Shown here piece after piece: positions 12,255-24,129 of a stretch of DNA of 64,000 bases. A program made the translations under genes and the position numbers. Source of the DNA: Loxodes magnus (Eukaryota > Ciliophora > Karyorelictea > Loxodida > Loxodidae); contig CAMPDV010000135.1 of NCBI GenBank assembly GCA_946699065.1, positions 434,001-498,000 on the forward strand, in the 5' to 3' direction. Positions within the stretch are counted from its first letter, which is position 1, and each line of letters opens with the position of its first letter. The notes under the pieces were generated by a model. The model searched no databases, had not been told where the DNA came from, and saw only the letters and a list, made by a program, of their open reading frames with translations.

Positions 12255-13523
12255 ATGGAGATTTGGATAGTAAGGCATGGAGAAACTGAAGAAAATATTG
12301 CTAAGGTTATGAATGGCCATGGAGATGGCTCTCTTAGTTAGAAAGGGAAGTAATAGGTTTATTGCTTAGCATCTCGCCTCTCTTTAGTGTACTTTTCTAA
12401 AATCTACTGTTCTGATCTTGGAAGAACAAAGCAATCTTTTGAAATAATAAAGTCTCTATATAAAGATAGCGATATCTAAGTTGAGTTCTCTACTCTTTTA
12501 AGAGAAAAGTCTGCAGGGATATTGCAAGGATAACCCATTGGCACTCATGATAAGATGGCAAGACAATAAAATGTTAATAGAAGGTAGTACAAACCTTTAG
12601 GTGGAGAAAGTTGAAACGATGTTTTGGTAAGAGCTCAAAAATTCCTTAATATTATAACTGAAAATCATCTTAAAAGCTAAAATTAAGAGCTACAGACTTA
12701 AAGTTAGAAAGGCATCTAAAATAATACAGATTAGAGTGAAGACAATAGTGTATTATAAGAGAATGGAAGTAGATAAGTGATTGATTATTAGGAGAGTTAA
12801 TTCAATTCATTTGAGTAATCAAAACTTACTAACAGAATTTTAGTTATAAGTCATGGTGGATTTATGATGGAATTTAGAAATGCAGTTAATCTATTAAGAC
12901 AGAAACCAATAAGACATGGAAGCTAAAGCAAAAATACTGCTGTTGATATTTATTATATTAAGATGAAAGATTAACAAAGTTCTTGCGAGAACGGTCATCT
13001 AGGCTTTGAGATAATCAAAGGACTTTAGAATGATTTTTCTCATTTAGAAAGAATGCATAATAGCCAGGAAGCAAAAAAATCTAAAATTAACCTTCTCGTT
13101 CCTAAAATTCAAAAGGCAACTACTTTTACATAACCTCTTATTTAAAGTACTTAAACAAATGAAATTAGCTAGCCAAACCTCCAACAACATATCTAAAGAC
13201 GAAGAACCTTTGAATACTAAAAAAATTCGGTTCTTTCTCCTTAGGTTCAGAGATCTTTCAACAATAATTAAAAGTAAGATCTACCAGAAAGAACAAATAT
13301 GTATAGAAGATGTATAAATGCATTGAACAAGCTAAGTAGCTTGATATATAAACTATTCTCTTATTAAAGGATCTAAACCTAATGTAATAAATATCCTTTA
13401 ACTTAATTACTTAAATTTCATCCCCAAGTTTCCCTTTTTTATAATCAAAACTCTTTTCTCTTTACATGCTTATGCTATCAATATGATCTATTTTTTTATA
13501 TTAACTACCTTTCAAAGATGTGA
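12255..13523 (+). CDS. Histidine phosphatase / phosphoglycerate-mutase-family enzyme
   Basis: Begins MEIWIVRHGETEEN, the phosphate-binding RHG motif of the histidine phosphatase superfamily with nucleophile H8. The second catalytic histidine is in VISHGGF (H200), and a GGES motif lies at 116-119. LREKSAGILQG at 82-92 resembles the region that follows the core in TIGAR and fructose-2,6-bisphosphatase-like members. In SLSQKGKQQ the Q residues come from TAG/TAA, where bacterial and animal relatives read LTxxGxxQA. The catalytic domain ends near residue 215; about 150 further residues are low-complexity and of unknown role. The frame is open to TGA 13521-13523, but the last 60 codons are AT-rich and may be untranslated. 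Substrate is not predictable; small phosphosugar or phosphoprotein are the usual options. Confidence 0.85.
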
Positions 13524-13639
13524 ATAGCTATTTATTATTTACTAGTTTAACCATTTTTAGTTTAGTTACTCTCTTTGAATATTTACGTTATCATTAAATA
13601 GAGTTAATGTACTAAAATAAATAAAAGCAGACATAGTAG

Positions 13640-14294
13640 TTTTATCTCTTAGTAGCTAAGAAGTTGTTTATTCAAATTAGTGATATAAATAACTACTCTT
13701 ATACAATAGAACTATATAATTCCTGATATTTGCTCAAAAAACGAAGCAATATACAAGACTAGCCTTTTCTTTTAGAACAGCTTTAGTAAAGAAATTAAAG
13801 AGTTAATTCAATCTAATGTCCCACTATATAGATCTCAAAGGCTATCTCCTTTTATTGTACTTTATTAAGAAATAAAAATTATACTTAATGGTCTAGCAAA
13901 TTAAGAAAGCTAACTTTGAAGGCTTACTTATGAAATAGAGATTTAACAGATATTAAATTTATGAAAGAGTGCTAATATAGAGTTTGCTAGATTTAGACTA
14001 AATTTGTAAAAACCTTTTACTTCATTAAAGGTTCACTAATACATATTTAAGAAACTAACCTTATTGTCATATAATACATTATCACTAGTAATATTTAACC
14101 AGTTAAGAATCCTATTCCTATTTTAAATTCTGGTATTTTATTAGCTCAAAACTTTAATGTATCAAATAGAGATTAAAATCTTATTCATTAAATAATAATT
14201 TCACTATTTAAAGATCTGACTAGATAGTTTTAACATTTGCTATTTAAATAAAGTTAGTCCATTTAATTTGATTAAGAGGATTTTTCGTAATTGA
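13640..14294 (+). CDS. Possible hypothetical coding segment
   Basis: An open frame that ends at TGA 14292-14294. Its middle looks coding: SKEIKELIQSNVPLYRSQRL, then ANQESQLWRLTYEIEIQQIL, with TGA read as W. It is in the same frame as the phosphatase upstream, but the intervening 200 bp are low-complexity, so I treat it as separate. No ATG is obvious; the start may lie in an unplaced exon. Confidence 0.3.
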
Positions 14295-15028
14295 TCAAAA
14301 TAATTCTTAAATTACTATTATTTTTTACTTTCAACAACTATTAAGATAACCTAAAAGGAATGGCTTTATGATTACTCAATGCTCTATATTATCTGATCTT
14401 TTAGGCTTTCTATTAAACTTGTAAATTTAGGATTTTTGCTTGCTTTAAAAAACTATGATTATAACATCTTTTTCTTGAGTTTCTCTTGTAACATTAAAAA
14501 TATTATCTGATTATTAAATACTACTGACTGATTAGATTTAAATTGTATAATCAAGTACATTTACCCAAGATTTGCAAATCGACTAAATTTAGATAATTAG
14601 CTTATTAGAGAAAAATTCTCTCTCTCCTTTAAATTACTTTTTTCACATATTTAGCTTCTTTCATACATTCATTTACTTTCTTGTTCATTAATGCTAAAAG
14701 ATTTTACAAATGATTCCTATACTGAAGGAGAACTAATGTAGTGCTTTATTTAGTAGATCTGTAGATTAAGCTAAATAAAATTAATTGCTAATTAAGCAAA
14801 ATAATTATGCGATTCTAAGTTAGTGATTTGAAGTTGTTTTAAGTCCTTTTCATTGGATAACTTTAACTTCTTTTTTCATTAATTGCTTACAAACTTTTAA
14901 GCTTTTTCTAGAATCTTCATTCATATTTTGGCACAACTAGGATACTTTTTTTATATAAGAATGTGTAAAGAAAGTAATTACTAGTATTTGAGATATTAGT
15001 ACTATGTGTAGATGAAGGGTTATTAACA
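14295..15028. other. Intergenic, nothing recognised
   Basis: AT-rich spacer between the end of the possible + strand segment and the stop of the minus-strand coiled-coil gene. I see no gene or repeat in it. Confidence 0.4.
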
Positions 15029-16978
15029 TCACAAATGTCTTTAATTAAAAAAATGACTTGTATCTAAGTAGTTCGCAGGATATAAGTAACTATAGCCAAC
15101 ATTTTTGGTATCGTTGAAAGATTATTTTAGAATAGCACTTTATTACCAAGTTTGCAACATTAAATACCTTTCTAGCAATTTTTTCACTCACTCTCAGATT
15201 TATTCACTACTTAGAGAGTTGCTATTCATACTTTACCCTCATGAAAAAGACTTTGAAAAGCTAACATCTGAGCATTCAACAATCATTTCATTGAGCTTTT
15301 ACTTCAACTATACTAAACTATGATATGAATGTTCAGTTTGCAGTAATTGAGAAATCCTTTGAGAAGCTTCTTGCAATGATTTTGTTTTTAATTACTTTAA
15401 TATTTCCTTTACCTACCGCTTATAATAAGAGCGCTTATTTGGATCTTCCTTACTTTCAACCTGAATCTTCTATTCTGACTTATTTCTCGATCCTAAAATA
15501 TCAGGATATTAAGCCACAAATTTTTGATAATTAGAAATTCTGTCAAAAGGCTAAGTTTACTACTATTATTGCAGCTCAAACTAGCTTGTTATTTTCTCCA
15601 AATTCGTAATTCTCTCCTATAAAGCCTAGATTTCAGGGTTTTCAAACGACTTCTTTTATTTATTATTTTAGTTTTCGATCTCCTCTATATTTCTTTGAAG
15701 AGAGTCTATTTTCTAATATAAAAGAGAAATTTAGTTCTTTTGGTCATTGATAAGAACTTAGTCTTGATCTATTACTTCCTATAGTTGAGTCAATCTATTG
15801 CAATTTTAGCAAGTAACGCTAGTCTGACTGTTTTTGAGTTTTTGCTTTAGCTAATCAATTTCAATTTCGTATTTCTAAAGATATTCATCTCTAATCTTTA
15901 GTATAGAAGCTAGTTCAGCGTTCTGGGAAATTAAAGAAGTTTTTTGTTTTTCTAACTCAAAAATTTATATTTTACATTCGGAGTATTTTTATTATGTAAG
16001 CTCAAGCATTTTGTTCTCTTAATTTTTTGGACTCTTGGATTTCAATTGACTTATTTCATTAAACTGCTTTTCCAATTTAAATTAGGCATCTTTCAGCTAC
16101 TATTCTAGCCTTAATTTTTCAGTTAGATTGTTTTAATTTTCTTCCGAAATCTAAATTAATTTGACTTCCTTATCTTTAAGAAGCTTCTTTAATTTCTTAT
16201 TTTTATTACTCCTTTAAACCTGCTTTTTTTGCATAAATTCAAGGTTCTTTTATATTTAGAGTTGTATGTTAGTCAACTCTTTTAACTCCTCTTCTTTCTA
16301 AAGTATTATACTAGTTAAGTGGCTTTTTTCATTTCTTTCTGTCTCAAGTTGACTGTATAAAGTACAAAGCTCTTCGTTCATTTTGGTTACTTGGAATAAT
16401 TTTTCAATGCTATCTTTGTCTATCATGTTTCTCTCCTAGATATAGTTTTTTCTGATATCTACACTAGTTCGGTCCTCTTCTTCTTCCTTCTTACTAGCTG
16501 TATGAAGTATGTTTTGAAGTTCTTGATCAACTTAAATTTTCTCTTTATTCTACTATCTCTTAACTGTATTTTCCTTTCAAGCTTCTTCTTAATTCACCAG
16601 ATTTTTAATAGAGTTGGATTTCATTTACTATTCATAAGTTTCTTCAGAGACAAGGTTTTAACTCGTAAACATCTGATTGCTTATGTCGTTTATCTAAGAT
16701 TGAGTTCGGCACGCCAATAGTGAGTCATACTATTTACCTTATTCACTTTCATATGTAGTGAACTAAGCTTAATTTTCCATCATATACAGGTTTTGTTGTT
16801 TATCTTACTGGTACATATTTTCTAGGTATTACTCTAGGTTTATAGAAGCATTCGACTATATTGACTACGGAGCAATTTCCCAGTTCTTTTTGTCATGCTA
16901 CATATTCTTAGTTTCAAGGATAGAGTTGCACTTTTGAATGACATTCTCCAGAAGCTAAATATCTTAGTCTTTACTCAT
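15029..16978 (-). CDS. Long coiled-coil protein, 649 aa, intronless
   Basis: One uninterrupted frame, ATG 16978 to TGA 15029 (1950 nt). Residues about 110-520 are almost continuous heptad-like coiled coil rich in K, E, Q, N and L. A CQNC pair occurs near residue 400. The C-terminal 100 residues are more globular and include tryptophans encoded by TGA (SEQIWEWVKKLLERY). No TGA occurs in the last 40 or so codons, as expected if TGA is both W and stop. Architecture suggests a structural basal-body, ciliary or cytoskeletal protein, but no family is identified. Open frames on the + strand at 15105-15534 and 16502-16720 are antisense shadows of this gene. Confidence 0.85.
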
Positions 16979-17417
16979 TATTTTAAATAAGAAGTATATG
17001 ATTTCAAAGTAAAGTAACTAGGAAAAGAATAGTGAATCCTATTATAAATAAAACCCTATTTATTTAATTAGCTTTCATTATATCTAAAGCAAAGAGACTT
17101 TTATTATTTACCTTAAAGCTTATATCTATAGTACCACCTTTAGCTTATATCTAGGAGTATCTTATGCTATTTCATTCCTTTCTCTCTTTATTGCCTTTTA
17201 AAATTCCCTTCCTATCTATTAAAGGACTTCAAAGCTATTTTTCATTTAGTTTTAGTATTTTCTTTTATATATTTCGAAAGACTTTTGAGTGAAGAATGAA
17301 AAATCCATATGGAAATAAGGAGATAGAGTAAAAAGGAAGAGCTATAGATATTAGGTAAGCAGTAAGATGTATATAGATGAAAGATAATAAAAAGAATAAG
17401 TTTTTAGTTTTAATCAA

Positions 17418-18548
17418 ATGGAGGATTTAAAAGAACTTGTTATTTAAACACTTGAGTCTTCAGGATAGTTAGGTACTCTTAGAGCTTAACTTAGATCATG
17501 TGTATTTAAAATTATTGAGGGATAGGAATCAGGAAGAGGTGCTTAGTGGGAAAATACGGTCGCCATGAAAGCGATGGAAACTGCCTAAGGCTAATTAGCT
17601 TGTGAGCTTTTTAGAGATTTTCTTGAGCATTTTAAGATGGATTATACCCTTAATGTCTTTCTACCTGAATGCAACTTACCCAATGAAAAGAGAAATAAAA
17701 TAGAACTTTGCAAAAAACTAGGTCTGAACTAAGAAATCTAAGGACCTATTTTATTTGCTTTAATCGAAAGAGGTGCAGGTTAAGGTAATGAAAAAGGTTA
17801 AGTAGTTTAAGAAAAGTCCTTTACAGGACCTGAAAAGCAATAGCCTCTTCTAACTTAAAATTAGCAAGCATCTTCGTAAAGTGCATAATAAGGAACCTCT
17901 TAACTGTCATTCTAAAAGCAGTCTTAATAGTATCCCTAACAGTAACAAAAGCAAGAAGAGGATTAGTTTTCTATGTAAAAATAGGTTTAGCAATAATAGC
18001 CAATAACAGATAAGTCTAAGTAAGAGCAGCAGTTTACTAGTGAAAAATAGAAGCAATAGCTATAATAACCTTTTGATAAGTAGAAATAACCTCAGTAAGA
18101 GCCTTAATAATCTGAAAAATCTAGACAAACATAGTAACTGTAATAACCTACTGAAAAGCCAAAATTAGAGCCTTTGCCAGATATTAAAGGAAATAAATTC
18201 GGTAAATTACAACCTTTAAATGCTTAAGATGAAAATGAACAAGAAAGGAAGCGATTAGCTGAAATATAGTCTTAACTTAAGGAAATAGAGAAAAAAGATA
18301 AAGGAAATATAATTGCTGAATTTAAGCAAGAAGAGGATATCCAATATACTGATGAAATTGAAGAAGATATTGAACAAGATGAAGAGGATGAGGAGATTAT
18401 TCGACATAGTGCAGGAGAAGGGGAAAGTAGTCGAAGACAAGCAGAAAGTATGGGAATATCAAGTTCGCTAGGAATGGATCCTTCAGTAGACTCACTTGAG
18501 TTGGATAAATATGATTACGTGGAAAAGATACAAAAAGTAAAATAGTGA
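17418..18548 (+). CDS. FOP/CEP43-like centrosomal protein
   Basis: A 376-aa intronless gene. Residues 1-125 match the N-terminal dimerisation (LisH-containing) domain of FGFR1 oncogene partner (FOP/CEP43): DLKELVIQTLESSGQL, TLRAQLRSCVFKIIE, then FLEHFKMDYTLNVFLPE and LCKKLGLNQEI with GPILFALIE. In animals this domain dimerises and anchors the protein at centrioles and basal bodies, where it helps ciliogenesis. A glutamine-rich linker follows (about 130-265) in which nearly all Q are TAA or TAG, then an acidic tail (EEIEEDIEQDEEDEE) and a serine-rich end. Stop is TAG-TGA, with TAG read as Q. Fold assignment is by eye from family knowledge; the linker has no counterpart I know. Confidence 0.85.
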
Positions 18549-18573
18549 TGAGAGATCTTACATATTATACTTC

Positions 18574-18798
18574 TCATTAATATTTTCCGTGTTCTTTTTT
18601 CAAATCTTGCATATTACTTCACATCTTAATCCCCTCATTAAATGTGAACTCTAATGAATATTCCATCTCAAAGCCTCTATGTCATTTTAATTTCTTCTTT
18701 ATTACTAAAATTCTATTGCCAAATATAGATAAAATAATATTATTTGAGAAAGGATTAAATTAAGAGTAAAGGATATGGTAGGTATATTTAAATCTCAT
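18574..18798 (-). CDS. Small hypothetical protein, 74 aa
   Basis: ATG 18798 to TGA 18574. It contains a compact segment GFEMEYSLEFTFNEGIKM followed by W (TGA) and QDLKKEHGKYQ, which looks like a real beta/alpha mini-domain; the N-terminal part is hydrophobic and basic. It converges with the FOP-like gene, the two stops being 25 bp apart. It runs divergently from the next small ORF 24 bp away. The true stop could be an earlier TGA. Function unknown. Confidence 0.45.
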
Positions 18799-18822
18799 TT
18801 CAGAAGTAAAGTAGAAACGATA

Positions 18823-19080
18823 ATGTCTGGAGGATTATTAAATTAACAAGTTAGTTATCAGTACAAGGGAACCCAACAACTATTAAATATGCTTAAGAAT
18901 ATAAAAGTATAGCATAGTAGAATGTTCTTGAACACAGTTAAGTATAATCTATCTAATGATAATCAATTAGGAATAGTATAGTATTAAGATAAATATAGAT
19001 AAATTTTTAAGCTATAGTTAATAATACTAAATATACCTTTAAATTTAGGAATTGTTAAATAGATCTATATTATAGGATGA
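18823..19080 (+). CDS. Small hypothetical protein, 85 aa
   Basis: ATG 18823 to TGA 19078-19080 in one frame, starting MSGGLLNQQVSYQYKGTQQL. It is glutamine-, asparagine- and leucine-rich with a hydrophobic C-terminal third. No family is recognised. It shares a very short upstream region with the divergent minus-strand small ORF. Coding status rests only on composition and the clean frame. Confidence 0.4.
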
Positions 19081-19416
19081 GGAAAAATATAGATACATAG
19101 AGGCTAGGAATTAACTATTAAACTGATCTAACTTGAAATAATTTAAAATTATATAGGTTAATTAAATATTCTTAGTACCTTTAAGAACAAATGAGATTTA
19201 AATACTTATCTAAGATATATTTTAATGGTGTATATAAACTTTTGAATGAAATGAAAGCCTCTTATATTTAACTAACTCTTAAACACTTGCTTTGTAAATA
19301 AATGCTTATCTGTCTTAATCTTAGAAGTTTACCTTAAGATTGATGATATTTTAAGTAATTTTTGATTGAAACTTTTAAGTTTAATTTTGAATATAGCGTT
19401 CTAAATAAATTAGAGA

Positions 19417-20325
19417 ATGAACCAAAAAGTAATTAATCTCATTGTTTGTGTATGCGGGATTTATGTATTTCATCTTGGACTTGCTCTCTTTTAAGAAAAG
19501 TTGTACACTGATGGGTTTTAATTTCCTTTATTTACTGTTGCTGCTGAATGCTTGTCTGCAGCTATTGGATCTGGGTTGTTTTATTTAATTGCATTTTAAA
19601 AGCTTCCCTTTAGTGGACTTAAAGTTCCAACATTTTGGCAAGTAGCATAGGGAATTCTCTATAGTTTAGCAATGCTGTTTACTAATTACAGTTTAAAGTA
19701 TGTTAGTTATCCTACTAAAACGTTAGCAAAAAGCTGTAAAGTATTACCTGTAATGTTTATGGGAATCATTTTTAAGTAAGAGGTATATGATAGATTTGAG
19801 TATATGGCTGTTACTTTAATTACCACAGGTCTTGTTCTATTCAATTTTAGTACTTCTGGAAATAAAGGAACTGATCATCTATTTGGAATATTCATGCTCT
19901 TATGTAGTTTAATATGCGACGGGCTAGTTGGAGTAGTTGTGTAATATAATAAGAGGTAGTTTTCCCCTTCTGCAATTCAAATGATGTTTTACAGTAATTT
20001 ATGGAGCTTTTTCATATTAGAAGCTGTAAGCTATGCAACTGGAGATTTTCAATCTGCAATTAGTAGATTAGACGGTCATGAGAACGCACTACTAGGTTTA
20101 TGCTTGTGCGGGTTTACTGGTTAACTCTTCATTTACAGATGCTTAAAGATATTCAACCCTTTTATAACAACAATCATTACTACTACCAGGAAATTCGTTA
20201 CTATCATACTAAGTGTCATAGTGTATAATCATTTCCTTACTCCTCTATAATGGAGTTGTGTCTTCCTTGTATTTGCAGGTGTAGCTTCAGATGTATATTC
20301 AAACAAGAAATCTAAAAAGGAATGA
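19417..20325 (+). CDS. Nucleotide-sugar transporter, SLC35B1-like
   Basis: A 302-aa intronless multi-pass membrane protein with about ten hydrophobic helices. The N-terminus (YVFHLGLALFQEKLYTDGF), the FTNYSLKYVSYPTKTLAKSC segment and the PVMFMG...KQEVYDRFEY block are hallmarks of the SLC35B1/UTR1 group. The final helix ends in a lysine-rich tail (SNKKSKKEW region, stop after E) that fits ER retention. This group moves nucleotide sugars or adenine nucleotides across the ER/Golgi membrane; the exact substrate cannot be told from sequence alone. Length and helix order match the family. An 820-bp spacer separates it from the next gene. Confidence 0.9.
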
Positions 20326-20508
20326 TTTATAAAAACGCTGAAATTAATAAATAACACTAAGTTAAGAATCTATCAGTTGATCTAAAGTATTCTACTACAT
20401 ATTATAGTAACGATATTATACCCATAACCATCTAATTTAATAAAGGCTTTATTACCTTACTTGTACTTTAAAGTGGCATTAATACCTTTAAACTCTGTTA
20501 TTACTCAT
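20299..20508 (-). CDS. Possible 69-aa ORF converging on the transporter
   Basis: ATG 20508 to TGA 20299 on the minus strand, rich in Q, R, Y and L, overlapping the transporter's 3' end by 27 bp. Convergent overlaps are seen twice elsewhere in this window, which makes it plausible, but it has no recognisable motif and may be chance. Confidence 0.25.
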
Positions 20509-21184
20509 CTATATTTACCCTACAGATCTTTATAGACAAGTATATAATTAAGCATTAATGCTTTATAGAAATTTGTTCGTTAAATGTGTTTTTATTTAGG
20601 AAGAAAAAGATTAGGAATACTGCTTTTAAAAATGAGACCGTGCATTACCATTATTTACTGTAAATATAGTGCTTGTTATCCTTTCTTAGTACAGCTTAAT
20701 TTCTTAAATAAGGAATAATAAAAAAAACGCTATAAGTTACTTCTCAAATATCTTGAATTATGCATATAATAATAAGTATTTTAAGCCTTTAGCAATCTAG
20801 ATTTATTAAACATAAGTACTAAAACTAAATCAATATGGTACAGTTACTGCATTAGATATTTTCCTAGTGGTTATTTTAGTTAAAAGATTGTTAGCTAGAG
20901 TTGCTAAGATACAATATAGCTAGTATCTGCTTTACGTTTTAGAAAACGTATCTATTTGCATGAAGCCTATCTGATTTATGATATTAACTTAGTTAATAGT
21001 TTAGATAGTTGGAACTAGGGAGCTAGCAGTCTTTATTATAAGGCATTTGGTATTTTGAAGCAATGAAGAGACAGTAAAACATAAAATATATATATATAAG
21101 GGATTTCATTGATAGTAGTGTTAAAATTGCTTTTAAAGGTTAAGTTAATTTGTATGGCTTATAATATATAAATAATTTTTATTA
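20509..21184. other. Intergenic, nothing recognised
   Basis: About 680 bp of AT-rich spacer before the TTL-like gene. No gene, repeat or RNA could be supported. Confidence 0.4.
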
Positions 21185-24129
21185 ATGACCAGCAAGGTAA
21201 AGTCTAAAGCATTCCGATACATAGTATATGCAGGTAATAACTCATAGCAAGTTAAGGAACTTCTAGATGCAAGAGGAAATTGAAGAGAGGCTAGTGAAGA
21301 AGAGAAGCAAAAGTATCATGTTCACTTCATTTGAAAACCTTGTTGCTTTTCATTAAAGGTAATTCTTTAATTTAGGGGTTTGCTAAAATAGAATCTGCTT
21401 CTTTTGATATGGGAGAGCCTCTCATTTTTAATCATCTTGAGGCGAATTGGAAGCTAACTACAAAGACAGGTCTGATAAAATGCCTTAAAAAATATTATAG
21501 CAAGAATGCAGAAGCTATAGAAAACTAATATTCTACCTGAGATTCAATGCCAACTAGTTTTATAGTTACAGCTCAATAGCAAGATTATGAATTCAATGTT
21601 ATGAAAAATAGATACAACGAAATTAAAAATAAGCAACTAGATCATGAACACCTTCCTGCAACACATTGTGAGCAAAACGTATGGATTGTAAAACCTGCAA
21701 AACTTAGTAGAGGAAGAGCAATCCAAATATGCCAGAAGTTCAATGATATATGAAAGCTTCTAGCTAGCAAAAAGGAAAATTCACTATGGGTCGTATAAAA
21801 GTATATTGAAAGGCCTCTTCTCTTTAAAGGAAGAAAGTTTGATCTAAGAGTCTGAGTAATCGTGACTGACAAATGAGATATATTTTTCTATAAGTAAGGA
21901 TACTTAAGAACAGCTTCATATGATTATACTGCATCAGCTGCTGACAAATACGTACATCTAACTAATAACTGCTAGCAGAGATTTTGTAAAGAATATGGAA
22001 ACTTTGAGGATGGTAATACACTTAGCTACAAAGCTTGGCAAGAATATCTGGATTAAGAATATCCTGATTTGAAAGTTAGTATCGAATAGCATATAATACC
22101 AAGAATGAAGGATCTTATTATTGATTCCGTTCTAGCAGTTCAGTCTTAGATCAATCCAATGAATAGAAAATTTTGCTTTGAACTATTTGGATATGATTTT
22201 CTTATCGATGAAGATTTTAGAACGTGACTTATAGAAGTGAACTCAAATCCTTATTTAGGAATACCTAACGAATATATCGGGAAACTTATGCCTAAAATGA
22301 TTAACGACCTTCTAAAACTACAAGTTGATGGTATTTACAATCCAAAAAATCAACCTGATGACAGTCTGAACGATTACGACTTGATTTTTAGTGAAGGTAA
22401 ATCAATACACAGCAGTTAACCTATAAATCAGAGAAGAAAGTTCTCAGTAGATGTATATCCATTCTAATAACTAAAGCCTAGGAAGCTTAAAATACAATCT
22501 ACTTAAGTATCTCAACAGATAGCTAACATTGGCCAAAAGTCTACTAGTAATAATATAGTCACCAATAATAAGCAAAGCAGCAATAATCAAATATTAAAAA
22601 TACCTTAGTCTATCAAACTATCCAATACAAGAGAAAATAATCAGAGTAATTTCCTTAACAACTCTCATGAAATTTTACTTTAGAAATAAAAAGGAAATGT
22701 GCAAAAACAAGTCAAAAAGGAAACTACTCCTAAGTAAGTGCGCAGCAAAAGTAAGAATCCGAGAATCTATTCAACTTAAGAATAAATAGCCTTAGATAAA
22801 AACTTCCTAAGCAACTTCGTGCAAGATTAGGGAGAATAAACAAAACAAGAAATATAAATAGCAGATCTTTTAAAAAATATAAAGGAGAATATAAATAAGG
22901 GATAGAACTATGAAATACAAATAGGTATTCCTAAGCTTATTAAATTCATTAAGGATTTCCAAAATTAAGATGAAGACGTTTGCAAATAAGTATGCGAGAT
23001 ATTTAATCGAATAGCTGAAACCAGATTTGTGAACATTTTGGCAAGTAAGAAGGCAATGCCTGATTTTGTGAATCTCCTCTAGAATTAATGCGCTCCTGAG
23101 TACATTAAATTAATGAGCTTATCATGTATTAACTCAGCAGTTAGTAAGATACATCTTAGGAAAAAAATGACTGAATTTGGGATTATAAACCCTCTTTAAA
23201 GAATAATATTGACTACAACCAGCGAAGAGCACTTTTAAGATTATAGTAAAGAAATCTTAGATAAGGCCTTTCAATGTATCCAGTATTTAACAGCTTCAGA
23301 TTCTAGAATGTACTTAGCTGCTAGAGGAGGCGATAATTTTAGGAAGCGAGTTATATATGAAGGAGGAATTACCACTCTGCTCTCGTTATCCAAAAATTGC
23401 AAATATAAGGATATAAAAGAAAGTTCTAATAGCATTTTAAACGAACTGAATCTGACCGACTGAAATGCAGAACTTTAAATACTAGATTAACTTTTGGAAG
23501 AAGCAAGGCAAAAGTTTTCATCGAGTCAAAGTTAGTAGCAGTTTGTAAATAGACAGGATAAACTAAGTAAGAATTACTCAGCTGAAGATTTATCGAATCT
23601 AGTGTTCGATATGTAATTTCTAGTGGAAATTAGACAAGAAATAATAGAAAGGTGTAAAAACCTGTAGAAAACCAAAAATACAGCAAATCTTGAAGTTTTA
23701 CGACCCAGCAAAATAGAAGCTTACTAGATAGATGTTAACTATGAAGATGAGGCTTCTTAGAATAAACTCAAAAGATAAGAAGATTTTTTAAACTATCAGC
23801 ATGTATAATAATGCAAGCAGGCTATTGAAGCCTGGCTCAAGTTGAAAGAATCACATAAGGAACCTCAAAATTAGATAAAAAAAGACTTGAAAGATGTTAA
23901 GCTCAGCAAGGAATACGCGAAATGACGTATAGAGATAATTAACAAAGTTAAAAAGAAACAAAATGATGATCAACCTTTAAAACTAAGAAAGGTATATTTG
24001 CGGAGAGGAGTAAATCCTAACATTTTTTTAAAATAGATGGCAGATGAAGAGGGAAGAGGTTATGCAACTTCGTCTCCTCCTCAGTATAAATTCAAATTTG
24101 ATCCCATGAAAAGCCCAATATTCAATTGA
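21185..24129 (+). CDS. Tubulin tyrosine ligase-like (TTLL) enzyme with long C-terminal extension
   Basis: A 975-aa protein after removal of one 17-nt intron at 21359-21375. Residues about 45-400 are a TTL ATP-grasp domain: HFIWKP, WIVKPAKLSRGRAI (ATP-binding), FDLRVWVIVTD (the W is TGA 21853-21855), YLRTAS, VHLTNNCQQR (the HLTN motif, near residue 252) and IEVNSNPYLG near 365. The family adds glutamate or glycine to tubulin in cilia and the cytoskeleton; which one is not clear here. After a glutamine/asparagine-rich linker (about 410-560) comes a helical region (about 570-800) that resembles armadillo-type repeats, then a coiled basic tail. The stop overlaps the end of the convergent gene by 49 bp. 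Three tryptophans in the catalytic core are TGA. Confidence 0.9.

Noticed and set aside
15105-15534. Two consecutive standard-code ORFs on the + strand
   Set aside because: They are antisense to a clean 649-codon coiled-coil gene on the minus strand, whose composition is far more protein-like.
16502-16720. Hydrophobic 72-codon ORF on the + strand
   Set aside because: Antisense shadow of the same coiled-coil gene; runs of F and L come from reading K/E/Q codons backwards.
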